A stretch of 10,534 nucleotides of DNA. Origin: an uncultured Leucobacter sp. (GTDB taxonomy: Bacteria > Actinomycetota > Actinomycetes > Actinomycetales > Microbacteriaceae). The stretch covers positions 1 through 10,534 of the forward strand of contig CALCJF010000015.1 in the NCBI GenBank assembly GCA_937967375.1. Direction: 5' to 3'. The notes below the pieces were generated by a model. The model saw only the letters and a program-made list of their open reading frames with translations, searched no databases and was not told the origin of the DNA. How positions within the stretch are numbered: position 1 is the stretch's first letter; each line of letters starts with the position of its first letter. This document shows positions 1-6,581 of the stretch, one piece after another. A program made the translations under genes and the position numbers.

Positions 1-354
1 TCTATCGATGCGTTCGATGTAGCGATCGATCACTGGCGTGTACGGCTGCATCACGAGGTGCGGCTGCCGCCCACGACGGCGAAGTTCTTCGCTCAATCGC
101 TGGTGTTTCGAGAGGGTGACGCCGGCCGAGCGGGCGAGCACCTCTTTCGACTCGAGGTCGGGCGCGCCTGCGACTGCTCGCGCCGCAGCTTCGTAGAGCT
201 CGAGCTGCAGGTAGGTGGTGAGGCCGAGAAACGGCATGATTCCGGGCGCAAACTCGGAGAGTTCAAGGCGCACCGCATCTTCGCCCGCATCGCGCGAGCC
301 GAGTTTGCGCGTGGGCATCTTCTCTTTGCGCAGCCGTTTGATCCACTCGAACAC
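1..354 (-). CDS. Ferritin-like fold protein, C-terminus cut by the window edge
   Basis: The minus-strand frame is open from GTG 354 to base 1, giving 118 residues with no stop, so the gene continues outside the window. It begins MFEWIKRLRKEK, followed by an ELSEFAPGIMPFLG stretch (about 31-44), a helix YLQLELYEAAAR (48-59) and a helix with SKHQRLSEEL (82-91). This matches my memory of the actinobacterial ferritin-like proteins once compared with tRNA 2-methylthio-N6-isopentenyladenosine hydroxylase (MiaE). E52, E55 and H84 are possible metal ligands, but the later helices are not visible and no substrate can be named. It is divergent from an RhlE-type helicase, the arrangement I recall for Rv3210c/rhlE in Mycobacterium. 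GTG 354 was chosen because a TACACT -10 box ends six bases upstream. The frame stays open upstream to GTG 387 and ATG 501, so the start is not certain. Confidence 0.75.
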   Translation of the reverse strand, partial: MFEWIKRLRKEKMPTRKLGSRDAGEDAVRLELSEFAPGIMPFLGLTTYLQLELYEAAARAVAGAPDLESKEVLARSAGVTLSKHQRLSEELRRRGRQPHLVMQPYTPVIDRYIERIDR

Positions 355-360
355 GTCGCC

Positions 361-366
361 AGTGTA
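361..366 (-). promoter_or_regulatory. -10 box TACACT for the ferritin-like gene, probably leaderless
   Basis: TACACT fits the actinobacterial sigma-70-type -10 consensus TANNNT and ends six bases before GTG 354, so transcription would begin at or next to the start codon. No Shine-Dalgarno sequence lies between them and no good -35 is visible. A second hexamer, TACAGT at 395-400 on the same strand, lies seven bases before GTG 387 and is the alternative. Confidence 0.5.
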
Positions 367-391
367 CCGGCCTGCGCCCGCTCCCACCGCA

Positions 392-397
392 TAGACT
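392..397 (+). promoter_or_regulatory. Possible -10 box TAGACT for the rhlE-type helicase
   Basis: TAGACT matches TANNNT and would place the transcript start near 404, leaving a leader of roughly 115 nt before GTG 521. No convincing -35 is present 17-18 bases upstream. It overlaps the alternative minus-strand hexamer at 395-400, so the divergent promoters of the two genes may share bases. The assignment is an inference from the hexamer alone. Confidence 0.25.
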
Positions 398-510
398 GTA
401 CGGAGCAGCCAATTATGAGGGCTGCCGCAAACCGTATCTCTTTCGTCGTGGCCACTGGAGCCCGGCGTGCTACGCCTGGGTGAGTCAGCGCGTAGTGACA
501 TCTCACCGAC

Positions 511-514
511 AGGA
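511..514 (+). promoter_or_regulatory. Shine-Dalgarno AGGA that sets the helicase start
   Basis: AGGA lies six bases before GTG 521. It favours this start over the in-frame ATG at 467, which would add 18 residues unrelated to the family and has no ribosome binding site. Confidence 0.65.
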
Positions 515-520
515 ACACAC

Positions 521-2059
521 GTGACAACGTTCACCGAACTCGGCGTCGACCAGGACATGGTCGACGTGCTCGCTGCTGAGGGCATCGTCGAGGCCTTCCC
601 CATCCAAGAGCAGACGATTCCCCTCGCGATCAGCGGGCAAGACATCATCGGCCAGGCGAAGACCGGCACCGGCAAGACTTTCGGTTTCGGCCTGCCGCTG
701 CTGCAGCGCCTTGGCGCATCGCCCGATTCGGGCGTGCAGGCGCTCGTCGTCGTGCCCACCCGCGAGCTTGCCGTGCAGGTCTTCGAAGATCTCGATCTCG
801 CGGCACGGGGTCGCGATGTGCAGGTCACCGCGATCTACGGCGGCAAGGCCTACGAGGGCCAAATCGAGCAGCTCAAGGCCGGCGCACAGGTCGTCGTTGG
901 CACCCCGGGCCGCCTGCTCGACCTGGCGGGTCAGCGCCTGCTCGATCTGAAGAACGTGCGCGAGATGGTGCTCGACGAGGCCGACAAGATGCTCGACCTC
1001 GGCTTTCTCTCAGACATTGAGAAGCTGTTCGCACAGACTCCCGAGAATCGCCACACCATGCTGTTCTCGGCGACCATGCCGGGCACGATCGTCGCGCTCG
1101 CGCGTCGCTTCATGCGCATGCCCATTCATATTCGTGCAACCGACCCCGATGAGGGCGCGATGCAGTCGAACATCGACCACATCATCTACCGTGCGCACTC
1201 GCTCGATAAAGACGAGGTCATCGGCCGTATTCTGCAGGCCGAAGGCCGCGGCAAGACCGTGATCTTCATGCGCACCAAGCGCGCCGCCGCGAAGCTGCAA
1301 GAAGAGCTCGTCGATCGCGGCTTCTCGGCAGCGAGCGTGCACGGCGACCTGAACCAGGATCAGCGCGAGCGCGCCATGGCCGCGTTCAAGTCGGGCAAGA
1401 AAGAGATTCTGATCGCCACCGACGTCGCCGCCCGTGGCATCGACGTCGACGACGTGACGCATGTGATCAACCACACTGTGCCCGACGATGAGAAGACCTA
1501 CCTGCACCGCGTCGGCCGCACCGGCCGCGCCGGCCGCACCGGCGTCGCCGTCACGTTCGTCGACTGGGACGACATGCACAAGTGGGCGCTCATCAACAAA
1601 GCACTCGAGTTCGGTATTCCCGAGCCCCGCGAGACCTACAGCTCGTCGCCGCACCTTTATGAGGACCTGAAGATCGCCGAGGGAACCAAGGGTCGCCTGA
1701 AGGCGACGCCGGTCAAGGAGCGCGCGCCTCGCGGCGAGGGCGGTCGAGGCGGTTCGGCTTCGAAGGCGATCGAGGGCGGCGAGGATCGGCCCGCACGCAG
1801 CCGCAACCGACGCCGCACGCGCAGCGACAACCCGCAGGGTCGCGGCCGCCACGAGGCACACGGCCACGAGGGCCACGGGCACGACGCAGAGGGCAAGAGC
1901 GAGCCCGGCACGGCAAACGAGCCGCTCGCTGCCGAGGGCGCTGAGGCTCCCCGCCGTCGCCGTCGCCGCGGTGGCCGCGGGCGTGGCCAGGGCGCTGTCG
2001 CTGCCGCGACTGCTGAGCAGGGCGGTGCAAACGACGCCTCTGCCGCTTCGGCAGAATAA
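521..2059 (+). CDS. rhlE: DEAD-box ATP-dependent RNA helicase, RhlE type
   Basis: This 512-residue protein is predicted to unwind short RNA duplexes using ATP in the cytoplasm, typically in ribosome assembly or mRNA decay. All superfamily 2 motifs are intact: Q motif with IQEQTIPL (28-35), Walker A AKTGTGKT (46-53), PTRELA (79-84), TPGR (128-131), DEAD (152-155), SAT (183-185), motif IV VIFMRT (247-252), motif V ATDVAARGID (299-308) and motif VI HRVGRTGR (329-336). After about residue 390 the core gives way to a low-complexity tail with a basic Arg-rich patch (427-433), a His/Gly segment (444-454), a run of seven or so arginines with RGG-like repeats (478-489) and an Ala-rich end, likely an RNA-binding extension. 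The start is GTG 521, supported by AGGA at 511. It is transcribed alone and converges on the dksA-like gene. The family is certain; the choice of RhlE over another DEAD subfamily rests on core similarity and on the divergent ferritin-like neighbour. Confidence 0.93.
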   Translation: MTTFTELGVDQDMVDVLAAEGIVEAFPIQEQTIPLAISGQDIIGQAKTGTGKTFGFGLPLLQRLGASPDSGVQALVVVPTRELAVQVFEDLDLAARGRDVQVTAIYGGKAYEGQIEQLKAGAQVVVGTPGRLLDLAGQRLLDLKNVREMVLDEADKMLDLGFLSDIEKLFAQTPENRHTMLFSATMPGTIVALARRFMRMPIHIRATDPDEGAMQSNIDHIIYRAHSLDKDEVIGRILQAEGRGKTVIFMRTKRAAAKLQEELVDRGFSAASVHGDLNQDQRERAMAAFKSGKKEILIATDVAARGIDVDDVTHVINHTVPDDEKTYLHRVGRTGRAGRTGVAVTFVDWDDMHKWALINKALEFGIPEPRETYSSSPHLYEDLKIAEGTKGRLKATPVKERAPRGEGGRGGSASKAIEGGEDRPARSRNRRRTRSDNPQGRGRHEAHGHEGHGHDAEGKSEPGTANEPLAAEGAEAPRRRRRRGGRGRGQGAVAAATAEQGGANDASAASAE

Positions 2060-2127
2060 CCGAACGCCCCACGCCGACCGCAGCATGCGCCGATTTGGGA
2101 GACGCACCCCTAGCTGCGAGACGAACC

Positions 2128-2472
2128 CTAGCTCGCGCAGGGAACGCAGCGGTCGGCGAAGGGGCGCGCTTCAAGGCGCTCCACTGGAATAGTCTTGCCA
2201 CACTGAGAGCAAACGCCGTAGGTGCCTGCTTCGAGTCGGAGCAGCGCACTCTCGACCTCTGCAGCCTCCGACCGAGCGGACTGCAAGAGACCGACCAGTC
2301 TCGACCACTCCGTCGAAAGCGGCACGCCCTCGGGGTCGTGCTCGTCGTCGTCAGAGCCGTCTCGCCGGGCGCGCGCGAGATTGTCGAGTTCGGTCTCGAG
2401 CTTGTCGACTCGTGCGGCGGCACGCGATTTGAGATCGCTCAGAATGTCTCTGAAGTGCGCAGGCCCGGTCAT
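2128..2472 (-). CDS. DksA/TraR-type C4 zinc-finger protein
   Basis: The 114-residue protein has an N-terminal alpha-helical, coiled-coil-like half (about 6-36 and 55-82) joined by an acidic linker with DDDEHDPEG (41-49). It ends in a four-cysteine zinc finger, C88-x2-C91 and C109-x2-C112, in the YGVCSQCG...RCVPC arrangement of the DksA/TraR family. DksA proteins enter the RNA polymerase secondary channel and alter initiation at certain promoters. Short actinobacterial members such as this one are poorly characterised, and the acidic tip residues of E. coli DksA cannot be assigned here. The start ATG 2472 lies four bases after the stop of the ychJ-like gene, without a strong Shine-Dalgarno site, so translation probably depends on reinitiation. 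It is the last gene of the PHP-ychJ-dksA operon. Confidence 0.88.
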   Translation of the reverse strand: MTGPAHFRDILSDLKSRAAARVDKLETELDNLARARRDGSDDDEHDPEGVPLSTEWSRLVGLLQSARSEAAEVESALLRLEAGTYGVCSQCGKTIPVERLEARPFADRCVPCAS

Positions 2473-2476
2473 TCAC

Positions 2477-2878
2477 TCAGCCTAGCTCGACCCCATCGAC
2501 GTAGCGCCAAAAGCCGCTCTCGCGCAGAAAGCGGCTTCTTTCGCGCTGCTCGAAACGCCCCTCGGGTGTGCGCGCGACAGCGGCGAAGCTCACGAATCCC
2601 TCGCTGTCGAACGGCCCGCCCGCTTCGACCTGCTCGACCAGCAGGCGCCTCCACTGCACGGTGTCGTCGAGTTCGAGGCCTGAGGCGGCGGGCCTCGTCG
2701 ACGTGTGCCAGCTGCTGAGCAGGTAGTCGGTGATACCGAGTGCGAACGCGCTGTAGCGTGAGCGCATGAGGCGCTCGGCCGTCGGAGCGGGCTCTCCTGC
2801 ATGCAGCAGACCGCAGCAACGGGCATAGCTCTCGCCTCTGCCGCATGGGCACTGCGCCGAGAAATCGATCACCTGCAC
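2477..2878 (-). CDS. YchJ family (UPF0225) SEC-C motif protein
   Basis: The 133-residue protein opens with the metal-binding cysteine cluster CPCGRGESYARCCG (C10, C12, C21, C22), the N-terminal SEC-C-like signature of YchJ/UPF0225 proteins. A compact NTF2-like domain follows with RLMRSRYSAFALG (36-48) and the C-terminal WRYVDG (124-129). SEC-C motifs bind zinc and occur at the SecA C-terminus; the function of YchJ itself is not established. I placed the start at GTG 2878 because the frame upstream of it overlaps the PHP gene and is not YchJ-like. GGTGA, overlapping the PHP stop, lies four bases before this GTG. GTG 2872, two codons later, is an alternative. It sits four bases after the PHP gene and four before the dksA-like gene, so the three are probably co-transcribed. 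Confidence 0.87.
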   Translation of the reverse strand: MQVIDFSAQCPCGRGESYARCCGLLHAGEPAPTAERLMRSRYSAFALGITDYLLSSWHTSTRPAASGLELDDTVQWRRLLVEQVEAGGPFDSEGFVSFAAVARTPEGRFEQRERSRFLRESGFWRYVDGVELG

Positions 2879-2882
2879 GTTG

Positions 2883-3719
2883 TCACCGAGGCACCGCGAC
2901 GAGTGAGCGAATCGTGTTCCAGGTCTCGAGCGACGAGGTGCGCTCCCCCAGCCTGTTCTCTTTGCCCGCGCCGTGGTAGTCGCTCGCACCCGTAATGTGC
3001 AGCCCATTCGACTTCGCGAATGCGGTGAGCGGGGCGATCCAGTCGTCTCGGTTTTCGGGGTGGTCAAGCTCGATGCCCCACAGCCCCGCGGCGACGAACT
3101 CTTCGAGCGCGCTCACGTCGACGGAGCGCGTCATGCGCCCGGCAGCCGGGTGCGCAAGCACTGCAAGGCCCCCCGCGTCTCGCACCATGCGAATCGCGTC
3201 GACAGTCTCGATTGCATAGGTCGGCACGTAGTACGGCGAACGCGGGTGCAGCACCTCAGCGAACGCAGCGCCGCGGTCTGCGTAGTATCCAGCGTTCACC
3301 AGCGCATCGGCAATGTGGGGGCGACCGAGCGTGCGATCCTCGCCGCCCTCGATCACCGCACCCCAGTCGATATCGAAGTCAACCGCGAGACGCGACACCA
3401 TCTCTTTCGCGCGACCGTGACGTGACTCGCGCACTCTCGCAAGCGCGGCCGTCAGCTTCGGGGAATTGTGCTCGATGCCATACGCCAGCAGGTGCGTCGA
3501 GCGGTAGTCATGCTTCGTTGTCACCTCCATGCCTGGCAAGAAGTCGATGCCGACGCGGGCCGCCGCTTCACGGGCCTCGGCCCACCCTTCGACGGTGTCG
3601 TGGTCGGTCAGCGCAAAGCCCGCGAGACCGATCGATGCCGCCTCTTCTGCTATTGCCGCCGGGGTGGTTGTGCCGTCACTGTGCACCGAGTGCGTATGCA
3701 GGTCATAGCGGGCAGGCAT
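2883..3719 (-). CDS. PHP-domain phosphoesterase, TrpH/RNase AM-like
   Basis: This 278-residue protein carries the full set of predicted metal ligands of the polymerase and histidinol phosphatase (PHP) fold: H8 and H10 (DLHTHS), D15, H40 (TDHDT), E65 (GMEV), H76, H190 (AHP), and D247 and H249 (SDYHG). Length and motif order fit the family of E. coli RNase AM (YciV/TrpH), a 5'-3' exonuclease acting on short oligoribonucleotides and rRNA 5' ends, and of a 3',5'-nucleoside bisphosphatase in Chromobacterium. The sequence supports metal-dependent phosphate-ester hydrolysis, but does not decide between those substrates. The gene starts at ATG 3719 with a TAACAT -10 box ending six bases upstream, so its mRNA is probably leaderless. 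It is first in an operon with ychJ-like and dksA-like genes and is divergent from the aminopeptidase gene. Confidence 0.92.
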   Translation of the reverse strand: MPARYDLHTHSVHSDGTTTPAAIAEEAASIGLAGFALTDHDTVEGWAEAREAAARVGIDFLPGMEVTTKHDYRSTHLLAYGIEHNSPKLTAALARVRESRHGRAKEMVSRLAVDFDIDWGAVIEGGEDRTLGRPHIADALVNAGYYADRGAAFAEVLHPRSPYYVPTYAIETVDAIRMVRDAGGLAVLAHPAAGRMTRSVDVSALEEFVAAGLWGIELDHPENRDDWIAPLTAFAKSNGLHITGASDYHGAGKENRLGERTSSLETWNTIRSLVAVPR

Positions 3720-3725
3720 ACAGCC

Positions 3726-3731
3726 ATGTTA
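3726..3731 (-). promoter_or_regulatory. -10 box TAACAT for the PHP operon, probably leaderless
   Basis: TAACAT fits TANNNT and is separated from ATG 3719 by exactly six bases (GGCTGT), too few for a leader with a ribosome binding site. No purine-rich Shine-Dalgarno sequence precedes the ATG. The hexamer lies inside the 41-bp gap shared with the divergent aminopeptidase gene. Confidence 0.6.
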
Positions 3732-3741
3732 GACCCAGTCA

Positions 3742-3748
3742 GAGGTGA
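3742..3748 (+). promoter_or_regulatory. Shine-Dalgarno-like GAGGTGA with long spacing before the aminopeptidase
   Basis: GAGGTGA is a strong complement to the 16S rRNA 3' end but lies 12 bases before ATG 3761, longer than the usual 5-9. No earlier in-frame start is available because a TGA occurs five codons upstream. The start at 3761 is therefore kept, with either weak initiation or an internal start as the alternatives. Confidence 0.45.
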
Positions 3749-3760
3749 AAGAATGGTCGC

Positions 3761-5191
3761 ATGAGCGACACGAGCACCGAGCAGGCCAAGGCAACCACCC
3801 ACGAGGCCGAGATCGACAACAGCAATCGCAGCACCACCCCGCAGAGCGATAGGTTTCTCGACTACATCATGTCGGGCTGGGCACCGAGCGATGACGCGCT
3901 GCCCACGGCTCGGGAGGCGGCCGCTTACGCCGCAGCGCGCCGTGCACGCCTCGGCGCACAGTTTGTCGGCAAACGCCTCGTGATCGCCGCGGGCGCGATG
4001 AAGCAGCGCTCGAACGACACGTTCTATCAATATCGCGCGCACAGCGCCTTCTCGCACCTCACCGGTTGGGGCAGCGATAGCGAGCCTGGTGCGGTGCTCG
4101 TGATGGATCCGATTGCCACCGGCGAGGGGCGAGGATCAGCCGAAACCCATGAGGCCACCCTCTATTTTCGCGAGCGCGCCGGCCGCGACAGCGAAGAGTT
4201 CTTCGCGAACCCGGAGATCGGTGAGTTCTGGATCGGCCCGCGCCCGTCGCTCGCGCAGGTCGCGGCAGACCTCGGCGTGCGCACCGCGAACCTCGAGCAG
4301 TTCGAGTCGAGCGAAGCCGATGTGACGCTCGAGCACGAAGACTTCGCCCGCGCGACCTCTGAGCTGCGACTCGTGAAAGACGCTTACGAACTCGTCGAGA
4401 TGCAGGCCGCGGTCGACGCAACCGCTCGCGGCTTCGACGACGTGCTGGCTTCGCTTGATCGCGCAATCGCAGAGCGCCGCGGTGAGCGCGTAGTCGAGGG
4501 TGTCTTCAACATGCGCGCCCGCCTCGACGGCAACACGGTCGGCTACGAGACCATCGCGGCCTCGGGCGCGCACGCGTGCACGCTGCACTGGATCGACAAC
4601 GACGGCGATGTGCGCGACGGCGATCTGATGCTGCTCGATGCCGGTGTCGAGCTCGATAGCCTCTACACGGCCGACATTACGCGCACCCTGCCGATCTCTG
4701 GCACCTTCTCGCCCGTGCAGCGCAGGGTGTATGAGGCCGTGCTCGAAGCGGCTGATGCCGCTCGCGCGATCGTGCGCCCCGGCATTCGCTTCGGTGACGT
4801 GCACGACGAGGCGATGAAGGTGATCGAACGCAAGACCCGCGAGTGGGGCCTGCTGCCTGAGGCGGAAGCCGACGACACGACCGCCTACTACCGCCGCTAC
4901 ATGGTGCACGGCACGAGTCACCATCTGGGAATCGACGTGCACGACTGCGCTCAGGCTCGCCGCGAGCTCTACCTCGATGGCAAACTCGAGGCGGGCATGG
5001 TCTTCACCATCGAGCCGGGGCTCTACTTTCAACCCGACGATCTCACCGTGCCCGAGGAGTACCGCGGTATCGGCGTGCGCATCGAAGACGACATCGTCGT
5101 CACCGAAGACGGCTGCGTGAATCTCTCAGCGAGCATTCCGCGCGAAGCCGACGCGGTCGAGGCCTGGGTGCGCGAGCAGCGCGCGAAGTAG
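3761..5191 (+). CDS. pepP: Aminopeptidase P family Xaa-Pro aminopeptidase
   Basis: This 476-residue M24B metallopeptidase is predicted to remove an N-terminal residue from peptides with proline in second position, in the cytoplasm. An N-terminal creatinase/AMP_N domain (about 50-190) includes YRAHSAFSHLTGW (91-103). The pita-bread catalytic domain (about 205-460) has the five dinuclear-metal ligands: D293 (LLDAGVE), D305 (TADITRT), H387 (HGTSHHLG), E418 (IEPGLY) and E442 (RIEDDI). H383 and H394 match the accessory histidines of E. coli PepP. The first 30 residues are polar and variable, longer than in E. coli PepP, with no signal peptide. The start is ATG 3761, the first codon after an in-frame TGA. 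The gene diverges from the PHP operon, and a small membrane-protein gene follows three bases after its stop. Confidence 0.93.
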   Translation: MSDTSTEQAKATTHEAEIDNSNRSTTPQSDRFLDYIMSGWAPSDDALPTAREAAAYAAARRARLGAQFVGKRLVIAAGAMKQRSNDTFYQYRAHSAFSHLTGWGSDSEPGAVLVMDPIATGEGRGSAETHEATLYFRERAGRDSEEFFANPEIGEFWIGPRPSLAQVAADLGVRTANLEQFESSEADVTLEHEDFARATSELRLVKDAYELVEMQAAVDATARGFDDVLASLDRAIAERRGERVVEGVFNMRARLDGNTVGYETIAASGAHACTLHWIDNDGDVRDGDLMLLDAGVELDSLYTADITRTLPISGTFSPVQRRVYEAVLEAADAARAIVRPGIRFGDVHDEAMKVIERKTREWGLLPEAEADDTTAYYRRYMVHGTSHHLGIDVHDCAQARRELYLDGKLEAGMVFTIEPGLYFQPDDLTVPEEYRGIGVRIEDDIVVTEDGCVNLSASIPREADAVEAWVREQRAK

Positions 5192-5194
5192 ACG

Positions 5195-5404
5195 GTGAGC
5201 GACATGTCTCGCGAATCAGAGTTTGCCCCGCTCGAACATCTGGGGCTCAGCGAGGGCGATCCTCTGCAGACAAGCTCCAGCCAAAAACTCTTTGGCTGGG
5301 GGCTCGGCCTGCTGTCGCTCGCGATCGTTGTCGGTGTCGGCGCGGTGGCGGCTGTGGTGCTCACATACGCCTGGGCATTTTTCTCGATATTGACCGCGGG
5401 CTAG
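5195..5404 (+). CDS. Small single-span membrane protein, unknown function
   Basis: I do not recognise this 69-residue protein. It has a polar N-terminus (1-31) and one long hydrophobic segment (about 33-63, rich in Gly, Val, Ala and Leu) ending four residues or so before the stop, so a single membrane span close to the C-terminus is likely. The GTG at 5195 follows the aminopeptidase stop by three bases, pointing to co-transcription and coupled translation. ATG 5204 is an alternative start, with GGTGA (5194-5198) acting as its ribosome binding site, and would give 66 residues. Codon use matches the neighbours and no overlapping frame explains the coding pattern better. Confidence 0.65.
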   Translation: MSDMSRESEFAPLEHLGLSEGDPLQTSSSQKLFGWGLGLLSLAIVVGVGAVAAVVLTYAWAFFSILTAG

Positions 5405-5441
5405 CAGCATCGGCTCGGTGTCTCGCCTATCCACCACGAAC

Positions 5442-5445
5442 GGAG
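5442..5445 (+). promoter_or_regulatory. Shine-Dalgarno GGAG before the interrupted DUF4190-like gene
   Basis: GGAG lies five bases before ATG 5451. It supports that start over the in-frame GTG at 5418, whose extra 11 residues have no ribosome binding site. Confidence 0.6.
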
Positions 5446-5450
5446 CATCG

Positions 5451-5780
5451 ATGCCCGATGCACGCATGCCAGTGCCCCGCAGAGAGCCATCGAATCGCCC
5501 CTGGCACCTTGTTGCGCTTGCTGCCGGCATAGCGGGAATGTTTTCGATCTTCGTCATGCCCTACGGCGTCGTCGGCTATCTCGCGAGCGTCACCATCGGC
5601 ATAGTTGCGGTGGTCATTGGGCACGGTTCGATTCGGCGGCGAGGGGCGCTTCGTTGGGCCGCCGGCGTGGGGCTCGGGCTGAGCTAACTCGGGTTGTTCT
5701 TTTCGAGCGCACTGCTGATCGTGAGGGTGGCGCGTGTCGCCGCAGGGTCGGCGCCGCTGCTAGTCGGCTCACCTGCGTGA
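5451..5780 (+). pseudogene. DUF4190-like membrane protein gene broken by an in-frame TAA
   Basis: The frame from ATG 5451 encodes 78 residues and then hits TAA at 5685-5687. Without that stop the same frame runs 30 more codons to TGA 5778. The two halves make one coherent membrane protein of about 109 residues: a proline/arginine-rich N-terminus, hydrophobic segments at about 19-37 and 40-58, a short basic loop GHGSIRRRG (57-65), and a third hydrophobic segment beginning GVGLGLS, cut by the stop and continuing LGLFFSSALLIV. The GHGSIRRRG...GLGLS-x-LGL pattern resembles the DUF4190 core, in which tyrosine is common at the x position, so TAA could come from TAC or TAT by one change. The next gene (5838-6551) is also DUF4190-like and intact. 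Either this is a recent nonsense mutation or sequence error, or the real product is a two-span 78-residue protein. Confidence 0.6.
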
Positions 5781-5825
5781 GCGTTGACGCGCGCAGTGCT
5801 TCTGATGCCGCCGCCCCGCGGTGCA

Positions 5826-5831
5826 TAGACT
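5826..5831 (+). promoter_or_regulatory. -10 box TAGACT for the DUF4190 gene, probably leaderless
   Basis: TAGACT fits TANNNT and ends six bases before ATG 5838, the spacing also seen at the PHP and MgtE-N/CBS genes. The intervening GATGGC holds no Shine-Dalgarno sequence. A good -35 is not visible. Confidence 0.6.
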
Positions 5832-5837
5832 GATGGC

Positions 5838-6551
5838 ATGGTTTACGAGTACGTCCCCCCGCCAGTACACCCCGCAAACATCGCCCCGAAACAGCCGAAA
5901 GGCTTGGCACTCGCGTCGCTCATTGTTGGCGTTGCAAGCCTGATCTTCTGCTGGGTTCCCGTGCTCGGCGCTCTCGGTGGCGTCGTAGCTGTCGTGCTTG
6001 CGATCATCGCCCTCGTCAAAGCCCAGTCCAAGGGCATGTCGATTGCGGGCCTGGCCACTGGGATCCTGGCGTTCATCACGGGCATCGCGCTGACCATCAC
6101 CGCGTTTGTGTTTCTTGGCACCGTCGGCGGAGCAATTGCTACCACGGGCCCTCTCGCCCAGAGTACTCCCCCAGCTGAGACTCCTTCGGAGGAGCCAGCA
6201 CCGACACCCGGGGAATCGAGCGGTTCCAACAAGACGACCGACGAGATCCTGGCATACTTCTGCGACAACTACGACGCGTGCTATTCGCTCGACATACCCA
6301 ACCCCGAATACACCCCCGAGTACTGCACTCACATCAGGTACTACTTCGGCGAAGATCCCTCTGGAGAGGATCAGCTGCAGAAAGCCACGGCCCTCGGTTC
6401 AACCAACGACCGCAATGCACCCCTGTGGCGCCTCGCGGCAAGTGCCATGTCGGGCGAAACCACACTCTCCGACGAAGAGTTTTCAGACCTCGGAACCGTA
6501 GTAAGCCAGTTCTACTTCGAGGGCTACTACGAATGCAACTTTCAGGACTGA
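5838..6551 (+). CDS. DUF4190 membrane protein with cysteine-containing C-terminal domain
   Basis: The 237-residue protein has a short proline-rich N-terminus (6-20) and a DUF4190-type two-span core (about 22-95). Its markers are KGLALASLIVGVASL at 21-35, a second hydrophobic stretch at about 43-60, and KAQSKGMSIAGLATGIL at 61-77, leading into a further hydrophobic run. A linker rich in Pro, Ser, Thr and Glu (106-130) connects to an acidic, aromatic-rich domain (about 131-237) that I do not recognise. C142, C148, C163 and C233 lie in that domain and could form two disulfides if it is outside the cell. This suggests a membrane anchor displaying a small exported domain, but orientation and function are inferred. 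The leaderless-type promoter at 5826 implies its own transcription. It converges on the general-stress-like gene with a 30-bp gap. Confidence 0.82.
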   Translation: MVYEYVPPPVHPANIAPKQPKGLALASLIVGVASLIFCWVPVLGALGGVVAVVLAIIALVKAQSKGMSIAGLATGILAFITGIALTITAFVFLGTVGGAIATTGPLAQSTPPAETPSEEPAPTPGESSGSNKTTDEILAYFCDNYDACYSLDIPNPEYTPEYCTHIRYYFGEDPSGEDQLQKATALGSTNDRNAPLWRLAASAMSGETTLSDEEFSDLGTVVSQFYFEGYYECNFQD

Positions 6552-6581
6552 GGCGTCCCGCATGCTGCAGGTCTTCCCGCG

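Noticed and set aside
355..501. The ferritin-like frame stays open upstream to an ATG at 501 (minus), which would add 49 residues.
   Set aside because: The added sequence is not like the family as I know it and would run through the divergent promoter region; GTG 354 with its TACACT box is the better start. GTG 387 remains possible.
1010..2107. A 365-residue minus-strand open frame under the helicase gene.
   Set aside because: It is a high-GC shadow frame: the plus strand carries every DEAD-box motif, and the antisense translation is low-complexity Ala/Arg/Val with no recognisable domain.
2108..2136. Repeated CCCTAGCT (2108-2115 and 2126-2133) and a weak GCGAG/CTCGC inverted repeat between the convergent helicase and dksA-like genes.
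   Set aside because: The stem is only five pairs with an 11-nt loop and no T-run, and part of it is coding for the dksA-like C-terminus; not enough for a terminator call.
4136..5032. A 298-residue minus-strand open frame under the aminopeptidase gene.
   Set aside because: It is a shadow of the M24 peptidase frame, whose five metal ligands are intact; the antisense frame shows no family features.
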